Shown: in pieces, positions 27,097-36,122 of the stretch
Layout of the letters: every line of letters begins with the position of its first letter
Position numbering within the stretch: position 1 is the first letter of the stretch
NCBI GenBank assembly: GCA_022819855.1
Contig: JAJEGN010000014.1
Span: 126,501 to 190,500 of the forward strand
Length of the DNA stretch: 64,000 nucleotides
Reading direction: 5' to 3'
Origin: Gammaproteobacteria bacterium
GTDB lineage: Bacteria; Pseudomonadota; Gammaproteobacteria; Steroidobacterales; Rariloculaceae
Notes under the pieces: model-generated
Database searches by the model: none
Told to the model about the DNA's origin: nothing
What the model saw: the letters and a program-made list of their open reading frames with translations, nothing else
Position numbers and translations under genes: made by a program

Positions 27097-28434
27097 ATGG
27101 AAGACCTCGTATTCAACGATGCAATGCTCGCGTCCGCGATCGTGCTCACCGTCACCTTCGTCGGTATCTTCACCGAGTACCTGCATGGCTTCGAGCGGTC
27201 GAAGGTCGCTGCGGCGGGCGCCGTTGCGATGGTCGTCGTCGGGCAGGTCTACGGGTTCTATTCGCCGGAGGAGGCCGTCGAGGCCGTCGACTGGAACGTG
27301 ATCTTCCTGCTCGCGGCCATGATGACGATCGTCTCGATCATGATCCCGACGGGCGGGTTCAATGCGCTCGCCTACAGGCTCGCCCGGATGAGCAAGGGCC
27401 GGCTTTATCTCATGCTCGTGCTGATCGGCAGCGCGGTGACCTTCCTGTCGCTCCTGCTCGACAACGTCACGACCGTCGTGATCTTCGGTCCGCTCATCAT
27501 CCTCATTGCCCGGGCGCAGAAGATCAACCCGATCCCCTATCTGCTCGCGGCGGCGCTCCTGTCGGACACGGGCGGCATCGGCACGCTCGTCGGCGATCCG
27601 CCGAACATCATGATCGGCTCGGCGGCCGACATCGACTTCAACACCTTCGTGATCCGCATGGGCTGGCCGGTCCTCATCTGCTGGATCGGCGTGCTCATCA
27701 TGCTGAGGTTCCTGTTCGCCAAACAGTTGGCCGAGAAGCCCGAAGGCGAGTTCACCGAGGTCGTCGAGATCAAGGACAAGTGGACCTGGAACGCGGCGCT
27801 GATCATTCTCGGCGCCATGGTCGTGCTCTTCATGCTGCACAGGGCCCTGCACTGGGAGGCCTGGTTCGTCGCCGTGCTCGGCATGGCGGCGCTCGTGCTG
27901 ACGTCGCGCAAGATGATCATGGACATCGCGGTCGAACATGTCGAGATCCCGCTGCTGATGTTCTTCATTGGGCTCTTCATGATCGTCGGCGGCGTCGAGC
28001 ACAGCCAGTTCCTGATCTGGGTCGGCACCTTCATCACGCCTTTCGTCGAGTCCGACCTGCTCATGGCGACGATCGTGCTCATGTGGGTCGGCGCGGTGCT
28101 CTCCGCCGCGATCGACAACATCCCGTTCACGGCGGCCATGATCCCGATCCTCCTCGGCATGGACGCGCAGGGCATCAACGTGACGCCGCTGTGGTGGGGG
28201 CTCGCGATGGGTGTCGGGCTCGGCGGCAACGGCACGCACATCGGCTCGACGGCCAACGTCTTCATCGTGACGATCTCCGAACGCCTCGCCCGCGAAGAGA
28301 ACGATCCGAGCTTCCTGATCACCCCGGGGCTCTGGTTCCGCAAGGGCTCGCCCGTGATGTTCGGCACGCTCGTGATCGCGACGATCCTGTTTTACCTGTT
28401 CTTCGGCTGGTTCGAGGCGCCGCTGCCGAACTAG
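27097..28434 (+). CDS. ion transporter superfamily membrane protein (ArsB/NhaD type)
   Basis: A polytopic protein of 445 residues with about ten or eleven hydrophobic segments. Signatures of the ArsB/NhaD ion transporter superfamily are seen twice: LLDNVTTVVIFGPL in the first half and AAIDNIPFTAAMIPILLG in the second, plus GTLVGDPPNIMIGSAADI. The likely role is anion or Na+/H+ exchange at the inner membrane; the ion cannot be told from sequence. The ATG at 27097 gives a membrane-ready N-terminus, so the longer frame upstream was not used. It converges on a second transporter of the same superfamily. Confidence 0.85.
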   Translation: MEDLVFNDAMLASAIVLTVTFVGIFTEYLHGFERSKVAAAGAVAMVVVGQVYGFYSPEEAVEAVDWNVIFLLAAMMTIVSIMIPTGGFNALAYRLARMSKGRLYLMLVLIGSAVTFLSLLLDNVTTVVIFGPLIILIARAQKINPIPYLLAAALLSDTGGIGTLVGDPPNIMIGSAADIDFNTFVIRMGWPVLICWIGVLIMLRFLFAKQLAEKPEGEFTEVVEIKDKWTWNAALIILGAMVVLFMLHRALHWEAWFVAVLGMAALVLTSRKMIMDIAVEHVEIPLLMFFIGLFMIVGGVEHSQFLIWVGTFITPFVESDLLMATIVLMWVGAVLSAAIDNIPFTAAMIPILLGMDAQGINVTPLWWGLAMGVGLGGNGTHIGSTANVFIVTISERLAREENDPSFLITPGLWFRKGSPVMFGTLVIATILFYLFFGWFEAPLPN

Positions 28435-28486
28435 GCGCGACGGCTCCGCTGCCGAACCAGGCGTTACGAACCGAACGATCCCGCCG

Positions 28487-28518
28487 GCAGTGCGTCAGCT
28501 TCGAGGCTGACGCACTGC
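28487..28518. terminator. perfect hairpin between convergent transporter genes
   Basis: GCAGTGCGTCAGC (28487-28499) and GCTGACGCACTGC (28506-28518) form a perfect 13-bp stem with a 6-nt loop. It lies between the two convergent stops and probably acts as a bidirectional terminator, although no long T run flanks it. Confidence 0.65.
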
Positions 28519-28554
28519 TTCGCGCCGGCTACCGCGCGGCGGGCTCCGGCAGGC

Positions 28555-30006
28555 TCAGAAGCCGATGCCGCTCATGGCGAGATGCGTGGCGATACTCGCC
28601 GCATAACCGATCGCGATCGCCCACGCCCACTTGAAGTGCGCGAAGAACGTATAGATGCCGCGCGCCTGACCCATGACCGCGACGCCGGCGGCTGACCCGA
28701 CGGAGAGCATCGAGCCGCCGACGCCCGCCGTCAGCGTGACGAGCAGCCACTGGTCGAGGTTCATTTCAGGCGCCATCTCGAGCACGGCGAACATGACCGG
28801 GATGTTGTCGAGGATCGCAGAAAGCACGCCGACCCAGATGTTGGCTGTCGTGGCGCCGAGTTCGCCGTACATGAAGTCCGATACGATCGCGAGATAGCCG
28901 AAGGTCCCGAGCCCGGCGACGCACAGCATGATGCCGTAGAAGAACATCAGCGTATCCCACTCCGCACGTTGCAGGTTGCGGTAGATGTCGTATTGACCGG
29001 CGGCTGAAGAGTGCCGGTCGTGCTCGAGCGCATAGGCGGCGCTGTCTTCCGCGGCCGGATCCCCGGCATCGACGAACCGCGTGCCGCTTTTCTGCAGGTA
29101 ATAGCCGTAGAGCTTGAGCAGGCCAAGCCCGGTCATCATGCCGACCACCGGGGGAAGGTGCAGCACGCTGTGGCCGAGCACGGCCATCGTGATCGTGAGC
29201 CCGAACAGGCCCATCACGACGAAAGCGCCTTCCCTGAGTTCGGCCTCCTCGCTGACTTCGGCGGGCTGACCGGCCGGGAGCGCGAAGTTGAGGATGCCCG
29301 CGGTCACGAGCCAATTGACGAGCGACGGGATGACGAGCGCGAAAAACTGCTGAAACTCGACGAATCCGCGTTGCCAGACCATGAGCGTCGTGATGTCGCC
29401 AAATGGGCTGAACGCGCCGCCGGCATTGGCCGCAACGACGACATTGATGCACGCCAGAACCACGAAGCGGCGATTCTTGCCGCCGATGGCCATGACGACC
29501 GTCGCCATGAGCAGCGCCGTAGTCAGGTTGTCGGCCACGGGGGACATCACGAAGGAAATCGCTCCGGTGATCCAGAAGATCTGCCGCAGCGAGTAGCCCT
29601 GCGATATCAGTCTCGCGCGGAGCACGTCGAAAACGCCGCGCTCGTCGAGCGTATTGATGTAGGTCATTGCGGCAAGCAGGAACAGGAAGAGTTCGACGAA
29701 CTCGAGGAGCCCGTGGCGGACCGCTTCCTCGGCGGATTCGGGTACGCCGGCCTGCGAAAGCGCCACCGCAGCCAGCAGCCAGATCACGCCGGCAGCGACC
29801 ATGACGGGCTTGGACTTCCTCAGATGGATCGTCTCTTCGAAAATCACGAGGGCATAGGCGCAGACGAAGATCGCGACGGCCGTCAGGCCCGCCCAATGCT
29901 GTGCGAGCATCGTTGCGGCTTCAGCCTGTGCAAATGCGCTGCTGCTGAAGCAGCCGGCGACCGCGGCCGTTGTGAACCGGCCAGCAAACCTTTTCCATGT
30001 CTTCAT
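28555..30006 (-). CDS. nhaD: NhaD-type Na+/H+ antiporter
   Basis: 483 residues with an N-terminal hydrophobic leader (ending SSSAFAQ) and about twelve membrane segments. The NhaD hallmarks are MSPVADNLTTALLMATVVMAI, NAGGAFSPFGDITTLMVWQ and SAILDNIPVMFAVLEMAPEM. NhaD exports Na+ or Li+ in exchange for protons, which fits a marine or saline habitat. It faces the related transporter at 27097, with a perfect hairpin between them. Confidence 0.92.
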   Translation of the reverse strand: MKTWKRFAGRFTTAAVAGCFSSSAFAQAEAATMLAQHWAGLTAVAIFVCAYALVIFEETIHLRKSKPVMVAAGVIWLLAAVALSQAGVPESAEEAVRHGLLEFVELFLFLLAAMTYINTLDERGVFDVLRARLISQGYSLRQIFWITGAISFVMSPVADNLTTALLMATVVMAIGGKNRRFVVLACINVVVAANAGGAFSPFGDITTLMVWQRGFVEFQQFFALVIPSLVNWLVTAGILNFALPAGQPAEVSEEAELREGAFVVMGLFGLTITMAVLGHSVLHLPPVVGMMTGLGLLKLYGYYLQKSGTRFVDAGDPAAEDSAAYALEHDRHSSAAGQYDIYRNLQRAEWDTLMFFYGIMLCVAGLGTFGYLAIVSDFMYGELGATTANIWVGVLSAILDNIPVMFAVLEMAPEMNLDQWLLVTLTAGVGGSMLSVGSAAGVAVMGQARGIYTFFAHFKWAWAIAIGYAASIATHLAMSGIGF

Positions 30007-30319
30007 GAGCGGGCTCCCGGGTGTTGCGGATCCATGCGATCTCGTGCCGCCCTTTTCGTGGCTGCACGGAAGTCGGGCAGTGTCTCACCGGGCGGTTCGA
30101 CGGTCCGCGACTCTGGCAGATTTCAGATGGATCGTCCAGGACACAACGGGTCCGCCGCTCAGGTCGGCCCGGGATCGCACGGCAGCCAAAATTATGGGGA
30201 CGTTTCCTGCGCCTTCAAGACGTCAAGGCGGTTGCCGCCTTGCCGCCACGCGCCGCATTGTGGCGCTGCAGACGGCGTTATAGTATCCGCCCGGCGCGAC
30301 AGGGTGCGGAGCAACTGCG
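30007..30319. other. 313-nt divergent intergenic region
   Basis: This gap lies between nhaD (leftward) and the epimerase gene (rightward). It contains a strong small hairpin, CAAGGCGG (30224-30231) with CCGCCTTG (30235-30242) and a 3-nt loop. No reading frame here resembles a protein and no consensus promoter stood out. Confidence 0.45.
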
Positions 30320-31333
30320 ATGAAGGTTCTGGTCACGGGCGCCGCGGGCTTTATCGGCTTTCACACGGCTGACGCATTGGCACGGCGCGGCGACGTCGTC
30401 GTCGGACTCGATAATCTGAGCGAGTACTACGACGTCGCCCTGAAGCGCGCGCGCCTGGCACTGCTGGAACCCCACGACGCATTTCGCTTCGTCAAGCTCG
30501 ATCTTGCCGACCGCGACGGCATGGCAAGGCTCTTCGCGGCCGAGGATTTCGACCGCGTCATTCACCTCGGCGCCCAGCCGGGCGTGCGTTACGGCCTCGA
30601 GAACCCGTTCGCCTACGTCGACAGCAACCTCCACGGAACCATGACCGTACTCGAGGGATGCCGGCACGGCGGCGTCGAACACCTGGTCTTCGCCTCGACG
30701 AGTTCCGTATACGGTGCGAACACGAAACTGCCGTTCTCGACTCACGACAACGTCGACCACCCCCTGTCGTTGTATGCAGCGACCAAGAAGTCCAACGAGC
30801 TCATGGCCCATGCCTATGCGAGCCTCTTCGGACTGCCGGTGACGGGCCTGCGGTTCTTTACGGTGTACGGGCCGTTCGGCCGGCCGGACATGGCGCTGTT
30901 CAGGTTCACGAAGCGCATTTTGGCCGGAGAGCCGATTGACGTATTCAACTTCGGCAGGCATCGGCGCGATTTCACTTATATCGACGACATCGTCGATGCG
31001 GTCCTTCGTGTCGTGGACCGGGTTCCGGAGCCTGACGCCGGCTGGAGCGGCGATGCCCCCGATCCCGGCGCGAGCGCGGCGCCGTACCGGCTCTACAACA
31101 TCGGCAACCAGCAGCCCGTGGAACTCATCGAGTTCATCGAGACCCTTGAACAGTGCCTCGGCCGCAAGGCCGACAAGCGTCTGCTGCCCCGGCAGCCCGG
31201 CGACCTCGAGGAGACCTGGGCCGACGTCGAGAGCCTTGCGGCCGACTTCGACTTTCGGCCAGGCACTTCGCTCGAGGAAGGGGTCCGGCGCTTCGTCGAC
31301 TGGTATGTCGATTTCTACGATGTCGAGCTGTAG
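30320..31333 (+). CDS. NAD-dependent sugar-nucleotide epimerase (UDP-glucuronate 4-epimerase type)
   Basis: An extended SDR protein of 337 residues. The Rossmann motif is GAAGFIGF at residues 7-14. The active-site triad is seen as SSSVYG and YAATKKSNE (Tyr and Lys), and HLGAQPGVRYGLENP is characteristic of the UDP-glucuronate 4-epimerase branch, as is RDFTYIDDIV. It would make UDP-galacturonate for surface polysaccharide or LPS. No glycosyltransferase cluster surrounds it; pgi follows 120 nt downstream and could supply the sugar-phosphate precursor. Confidence 0.88.
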   Translation: MKVLVTGAAGFIGFHTADALARRGDVVVGLDNLSEYYDVALKRARLALLEPHDAFRFVKLDLADRDGMARLFAAEDFDRVIHLGAQPGVRYGLENPFAYVDSNLHGTMTVLEGCRHGGVEHLVFASTSSVYGANTKLPFSTHDNVDHPLSLYAATKKSNELMAHAYASLFGLPVTGLRFFTVYGPFGRPDMALFRFTKRILAGEPIDVFNFGRHRRDFTYIDDIVDAVLRVVDRVPEPDAGWSGDAPDPGASAAPYRLYNIGNQQPVELIEFIETLEQCLGRKADKRLLPRQPGDLEETWADVESLAADFDFRPGTSLEEGVRRFVDWYVDFYDVEL

Positions 31334-31453
31334 CTGCGTCCGGCAAACGTGGTGTTGCGTTGGTACTTGCCGCGCCCGGCCGTCCGCGCCGGCTGCACGG
31401 CGGCAAGCCCGGGCGCGTCCTTGGGCCATCGGACGTTCTGCAATAATCCGGCC

Positions 31454-33070
31454 ATGAGCGACGTGAGTTACGCACCGCGCACGGCCGCCTGGCGGGCGCT
31501 CGGCGAGCGTGCCGGCGCATTGTCCGACATGACCATCGAAGCGCTGTTCGAAGCCGATCCGGAGCGGTTCGGCGCGTTTTCGCTCGACGGTCCCGGGCTG
31601 CTGCTCGATTTCAGCAGACAGCGCCTCGATCGGCGGGCGGTGTCCTCCTTGCTCGACCTTGCGGCAGAGACCGGCGTCGCCGAGCGGATCGGGCAGATGT
31701 TCGGCGGCGAGCCCATCAACAACACCGAAAACCGCGCCGCGCTGCACGTCGCCCTGCGCCGTCCCGCCAACCGGCCGCTGACGGTGGCAGGCAAGGACGT
31801 GATGCCGCTCGTCGAAACGGAGCGCACGAGGATGCGCAAGTTGGCAGACGAACTTGCGGCCGGGACGCTGTGCGGCTACACGGGAGAGCGGATCACGGAC
31901 GTCGTCAATATCGGCATCGGCGGATCCGACCTCGGCATCGTCATGGCCGCCAAGGCGCTCGGCGAATACCGCAACCCGGAGATCGGCATCCACTTCGTCT
32001 CCAACGTTGACGGCGTGGAACTTTCCCATGTGCTCGAGCGCGTGGCGCCTGAAACGACGCTGTTCGTGATCTGCTCGAAGAGTTTCACGACGCTTGAGAC
32101 CCTGACGAACGCACGCGAGCTGCGGGCCTGGCTCCTTGCGCGCGGCGGTGAACCCGCCGTCGCCGCGCAGTGCGTCGCCGTCTCGACGAATCACGAAGCC
32201 ATGGATGCCTTCGGTATCGCGCCCGAACGACGCCTTGCGATCTGGGACTGGGTCGGTGGTCGATTCTCCCTGTGGTCGGCCGTCGGTCTCGCGCTTGCTC
32301 TCGCGATCGGCTGGCGGAACTTCGAAGCCATGCTTGCCGGCGGCCAGGCCATGGACGAGCACTTCCGCGACACGCCGTTCGAGCGGAACCTGCCCGTCAT
32401 GCTCGCGCTCATCGGCATCTGGAACCGAAACTTTCTCGGCGCCGGCAGCCATGCCGTGCTGCCCTACGACGATCACCTGGGCCGCCTGCCGGCCTTCCTG
32501 CAGCAACTCGAAATGGAGAGCAACGGCAAGTCGGTGCGGCGCAACGGCGAGCCCGTCGAGTGCCGAACCTGCCCGGTCGTCTGGGGCGAGCCCGGCTCCA
32601 ACGCCCAGCACTCGTTCTACCAGTTGTTGCACCAGGGCACCGACCCGATCTCGATCGACTTCCTGCTGCCGGCCTCGAGCGGCGTCGGACGACAGGCGCA
32701 ACAGGATCTCGCCGCGGCGAACTGTCTGGCACAGACCCTGGCCCTGGCCGTGGGCGATCGGGAGGCATCCAGGGACAGTCCCCACCTCGAATACCCGGGC
32801 AGCCGGCCGAGTTCGCTGCTGCTGTTCGAGCGGCTCGATCCCGCAACGCTCGGCAGCCTCATCGCGCTCTACGAGCACAAGACCTTCGTGCAGGGCGTGA
32901 TCTGGGACGTGAACTCGTTCGACCAGTGGGGCGTGGAGCTTGGCAAGCGGCTGGCGTCGGGCCTGTCCGAAGCCGTCAGCGGCGAGAACCCGCGCGACAA
33001 TCCCCTGCCGATTGCCGGCGCGCTCGACCGGCTGCGAGCGGCGCGGCCGCGCCGGCAGAACGGCGAGTGA
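31454..33070 (+). CDS. pgi: glucose-6-phosphate isomerase
   Basis: Pgi interconverts glucose-6-phosphate and fructose-6-phosphate. The 538 residues carry NIGIGGSDLG, the PGI signature region GGRFSLWSAVGLALA, EMESNGKSV, and GEPGSNAQHSFYQLLHQGT with the active-site His. The C-terminal signature with Lys is seen in DQWGVELGKRLA. The start at 31454 gives the usual N-terminus; the open frame upstream is not conserved in character. No strong ribosome site is seen. Confidence 0.96.
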   Translation: MSDVSYAPRTAAWRALGERAGALSDMTIEALFEADPERFGAFSLDGPGLLLDFSRQRLDRRAVSSLLDLAAETGVAERIGQMFGGEPINNTENRAALHVALRRPANRPLTVAGKDVMPLVETERTRMRKLADELAAGTLCGYTGERITDVVNIGIGGSDLGIVMAAKALGEYRNPEIGIHFVSNVDGVELSHVLERVAPETTLFVICSKSFTTLETLTNARELRAWLLARGGEPAVAAQCVAVSTNHEAMDAFGIAPERRLAIWDWVGGRFSLWSAVGLALALAIGWRNFEAMLAGGQAMDEHFRDTPFERNLPVMLALIGIWNRNFLGAGSHAVLPYDDHLGRLPAFLQQLEMESNGKSVRRNGEPVECRTCPVVWGEPGSNAQHSFYQLLHQGTDPISIDFLLPASSGVGRQAQQDLAAANCLAQTLALAVGDREASRDSPHLEYPGSRPSSLLLFERLDPATLGSLIALYEHKTFVQGVIWDVNSFDQWGVELGKRLASGLSEAVSGENPRDNPLPIAGALDRLRAARPRRQNGE

Positions 33071-33322
33071 ACCACGCGGCCCTGTTGGCGCTGCCCGAGG
33101 TCACGACTGGAACAGTTCCTGGTGGACGGTGCGGTTACAGGAGGTTCGCCCGCCAGGCCCGGAGTCGCCACATGCGTGTCGTCGAGCGACATCCCGTTCG
33201 GTCCTGAACGCTCCCGGAGCGCCTTGCCTCGACGCGGCAATGGCGTTAGGTTCTTGGTTGGCTTGTCGCCGTCGAACACGGCGCGCTGGCGTGTTCGCGG
33301 CTCCGCTGCGGAGGAACATGCA

Positions 33323-33766
33323 ATGAAGCGATTTCGATTGGGTTGGCTGATCCTTGCACTGGTGCCCGTCACGTTAGTGGTTTTCGGCCAGGCGGACGAG
33401 GAGGGCTTCATCCGGCTTGCGCCGGATGCGCTCGATTGGCCCGAATCCGACGGCAACAGCATCAGTTTCGTGGTGCTTGCCGGCGACCCGCAGGAGGAAG
33501 GCTTCTACATGATTCGCGCCAAGTTCCCTCCTGGAGTCATGTCGCCGCCGCATTATCATCCTTCGGACCGCCACGTCACCGTCATTTCCGGTACCTGGCA
33601 CACGGGGACGGGCCCGGAGTTCGACACCGACGCCATGATTCCGCTCGAGCCCGGCAGCTACATGATGCATCCGGCCGGCGCCGTGCATTACGACGGAGCG
33701 AAGGACGAGGAAGCCATCGTCGAGATCAAGGGCATCGGCCCGGCTCCGACCATCCGTGTCGAGTAA
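33323..33766 (+). CDS. exported cupin-domain protein
   Basis: 147 residues, with a signal-like N-terminus (MKRFRLGWLILALVPVTLVV) preceded by a GGAGG ribosome site. The mature part is a single cupin: PPHYHPSDRHVTVISGTWH supplies the metal-binding His set and PGSYMMHPAGAVHYDGA the second motif. A small metal-binding beta barrel in the periplasm is expected; the substrate is unknown. It lies 51 nt before the soxC-like gene and may serve the same pathway, but that is inference. Confidence 0.8.
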   Translation: MKRFRLGWLILALVPVTLVVFGQADEEGFIRLAPDALDWPESDGNSISFVVLAGDPQEEGFYMIRAKFPPGVMSPPHYHPSDRHVTVISGTWHTGTGPEFDTDAMIPLEPGSYMMHPAGAVHYDGAKDEEAIVEIKGIGPAPTIRVE

Positions 33767-33817
33767 CCCGGCCCCGATGATCTCAGGGTCTCGCAAGCCA
33801 CGGACGGGGACGCGCAA

Positions 33818-35107
33818 ATGACCGGATCACGATGCTCCGGCCGAGGGTTTGAGCAGGTCGCCGGCAACGGCCTGTTGCACCGTCGCCTTTTCCTGACGAA
33901 GACTGCCTCGTTGGCCGGCGCCGCCGGACTCGGCTTCATGACGGCCCGACCCGCGGCGGCACAGGCACAGCTTGACGTGCCGGAGTGGACGAAAGTCCCG
34001 GGTGCGCCCATGAGCGGCTACGGGTCCCCTTCGCCGCACGAGGCGCACGTCCAGCGGGCGTTCTTCTCCCGGCCCGGCACTGTCGGGTCCGGCGCCTCGC
34101 AGACGCCGCTCGAACAGCTCGAAGGCATCATCACGCCGAGCGGGCTGCACTTCGAGCGCCACCACAACGGCATTCCCGCCATCGACCCCGGTCGCCACCG
34201 GCTCGTGATCCACGGGCTCGTCGCGCGGCCGTTGATGTTCGACCTCGAAAGCCTGGCGCGCTACCCGCTCATATCGCGAATCCAGTTTCTCGAGTGCTCG
34301 GGCAACGGCAGGGCGAACGACGCGCCGGAGCCGCCGCAGGTCCCGGTCAGCCAGATTCATGGGCTCGTGTCCTGCAGCGACTGGACGGGCGTGCCCCTGT
34401 CGGTGCTCCTCGACGAAGCAGGGGTCGAGCCCGAGGCCCGCTGGATTGTCGCCGAGGGCGCTGACTCGGCCGCGATGAACCGAAGCGTGCCGATGGCCAA
34501 GGCGCTCGACGACGCGATGATCGCGCTTTACCAGAACGGCGAGCGGCTGCGACCGGACAACGGCTACCCGATGCGGCTTTTCCTGCCCGGCTACGAAGGC
34601 AACATGAGCATCAAGTGGCTCCGGCGCATCGAAGTCACGGCCGAGCCGATGATGACACGGGAGGAAACTTCGAAGTACACGGACCTGCTGCCTGACGGCC
34701 GGGCGCTTCAGTTCACTTTCCAGATGGGCGTGAAGTCCGTGATCACGTCGCCGTCAGGCGGCCTTGAAATGCAGGGTCCCGGCCTCTACCAGATATCGGG
34801 CATCGCCTGGACGGGCGCCGGCCGGATCCGCCGCGTGGAAGTCTCTGCCGACGGTGGTCAGACCTGGGCGGAAGCTGCGCTGACGGACCCCTTGCTGCCG
34901 ATTTCGCTGACGCGCTTTCGCATGCCGTGGCGCTGGGATGGCGGTCCCGCGGTGCTCCAGAGCCGGGCGATCGACGAGACAGGCGCCGTGCAGCCGACTC
35001 GCGCGGCACTGCACGCTCGACTCGGCACGCGTTTCGACTACCACCACAACGCGATTCAAAGCTGGCTCGTTGCCGCCGACGGCGCGGTCAGCAACATCTA
35101 TGCCTAG
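33818..35107 (+). CDS. soxC: SoxC-like molybdopterin sulfite/sulfane dehydrogenase subunit
   Basis: 429 residues with a Tat signal (HRRLFLTKTASLAGAAGLG), indicating folded export with its molybdenum cofactor. The Mo-ligating Cys160 lies in FLECSGNGRAN. The dimerisation domain follows with SADGGQTWAEAAL and FRMPWRWDGGPAVL, where SoxC proteins end near YHHNAIQSW. SoxC with its cytochrome partner SoxD oxidises protein-bound sulfane sulfur in the periplasm. No other sox genes are visible, so the pair may instead act as a stand-alone sulfite-oxidising unit. Its end overlaps the next gene by 8 nt. Confidence 0.9.
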   Translation: MTGSRCSGRGFEQVAGNGLLHRRLFLTKTASLAGAAGLGFMTARPAAAQAQLDVPEWTKVPGAPMSGYGSPSPHEAHVQRAFFSRPGTVGSGASQTPLEQLEGIITPSGLHFERHHNGIPAIDPGRHRLVIHGLVARPLMFDLESLARYPLISRIQFLECSGNGRANDAPEPPQVPVSQIHGLVSCSDWTGVPLSVLLDEAGVEPEARWIVAEGADSAAMNRSVPMAKALDDAMIALYQNGERLRPDNGYPMRLFLPGYEGNMSIKWLRRIEVTAEPMMTREETSKYTDLLPDGRALQFTFQMGVKSVITSPSGGLEMQGPGLYQISGIAWTGAGRIRRVEVSADGGQTWAEAALTDPLLPISLTRFRMPWRWDGGPAVLQSRAIDETGAVQPTRAALHARLGTRFDYHHNAIQSWLVAADGAVSNIYA

Positions 35108-35705
35108 CGGTCCGGGGCGAAAGGGGCGCCGCAGCTCGCGGCGCGAAACGAGACCTGCGCTACGCTCAGCCGCACTCGCCATTGCGCTTGGGATTCCCGC
35201 AGCGGGCGCCGCATGGCCGGGCGCGCTCAACGCTCAGGAAGGTCCCGGTCTCGGCGTCGAGCTCACGCCGGAGCAGATCGCGGCCTGGGACATCAACATC
35301 GCACCCGACGGGTCGGGTCTGCCGCCGGGCTCGGGCGACGCGCGCGAGGGTGCCGAAGTGTTCGCCGTCCAGTGCATCGCCTGTCATACCACTGACGGGT
35401 CGGAAGGGCTCAACGATCGCCTCGTCGGCGGCCACGGTACGCTCGCGAGCGCCGCGCCAGTAAGGACCGTCGGCAGCTTCTGGCCGTACGCGACGACGAT
35501 ATTCGACTACATCAGGCGCGCCATGCCGTACGCGCTGCCGCAGTCGCTGAGCGATGACGAGACGTACGCCCTTACGGCCTACCTGCTGCACCTGAACGGC
35601 ATCATCGGCGAGGACGAGGTCATGGACGCCGAGTCGCTGCCGCTTGTCGAGATGCCGAACCGCGACGGCTTCATCGTCGTGTGGCCGCCGACCGAAGAGC
35701 GATAG
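35100..35705 (+). CDS. c-type cytochrome, SoxD-like
   Basis: 201 residues with a signal peptide ending GALNAQ and one haem site, C92-I-A-C-H96. AMPYALPQSLSDDETYALTAYLL supplies the distal-ligand Met region. The ATG lies within the last codons of the soxC-like gene (8-nt overlap), so the two products are made together and should form the electron-accepting pair. Classical SoxD has two haems and is longer, so this is the single-haem form found with SorA- or SoxC-like enzymes. Confidence 0.85.
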   Translation: MPSGPGRKGRRSSRRETRPALRSAALAIALGIPAAGAAWPGALNAQEGPGLGVELTPEQIAAWDINIAPDGSGLPPGSGDAREGAEVFAVQCIACHTTDGSEGLNDRLVGGHGTLASAAPVRTVGSFWPYATTIFDYIRRAMPYALPQSLSDDETYALTAYLLHLNGIIGEDEVMDAESLPLVEMPNRDGFIVVWPPTEER

Positions 35706-35738
35706 CGCGGGTGATGCCGGGTGCTGCGCTACCGGCGG

Positions 35739-36062
35739 CTTGAGACGCGCGGCGAATACTATCTTGTACGCTCCGCACGCGCCTCGTCTCAATGTTGCGG
35801 GGAGGCGCACTACGGGCTGCTTGAAACGCGCGGTGAATGCATACAAGCGGGGTCGGCGTGGGCGTTGTCGCGGTGATGCGGGGAGCCGCACTGCGGGCCT
35901 CTTGAAACGCGCGGTGAATGCATACAAGCGGGGTCGGCGTGGGCGTTGTCGCGGTGATGCGGGGAGCCGCACTGCGGGCCGCTTGAAACACGCCGTGAAT
36001 CCATCCATGGAGGCTCCGCGCGCGCATCCCTGCGCGCGAGGGTTTCAAGCGGCCCGCAGTGC
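35739..36062. repeat. 81-bp tandem repeat array closed by a 21-bp inverted repeat
   Basis: Units start at 35739, 35820, 35901 and 35982, all beginning CTTGA(A/G)AC. Units two and three (35820-35900 and 35901-35981) differ only at the last base. Unit one is degenerate. Unit four breaks off and ends in GTTTCAAGCGGCCCGCAGTGC (36042-36062 is exactly 21 nt), the perfect inverse of 35969-35989. The outer units can each fold into hairpins (for example TTGAGACG 35740-35747 with CGTCTCAA 35785-35792). It fills the gap between soxD-like and the 602-residue gene. The function is unknown; a dispersed structured repeat is likely. Confidence 0.85.
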
Positions 36063-36122
36063 ACCTCCCCTTGCGTTATCGCGAGATGGGCGAGTGTGCA
36101 CTACAAGCGTCGTGAGTGCGGG

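Noticed and set aside
35166-36008. Minus-strand ORF with 27-residue repeats across the repeat array
   Set aside because: The period of 81 is a multiple of three, so the repeat itself creates an open frame. The rest of the ORF is antisense to the SoxD-like gene and has no protein character.
35739-36062. CRISPR-like array
   Set aside because: The 81-bp units are near-identical over their full length with no unique spacers, and no cas genes are in the window.
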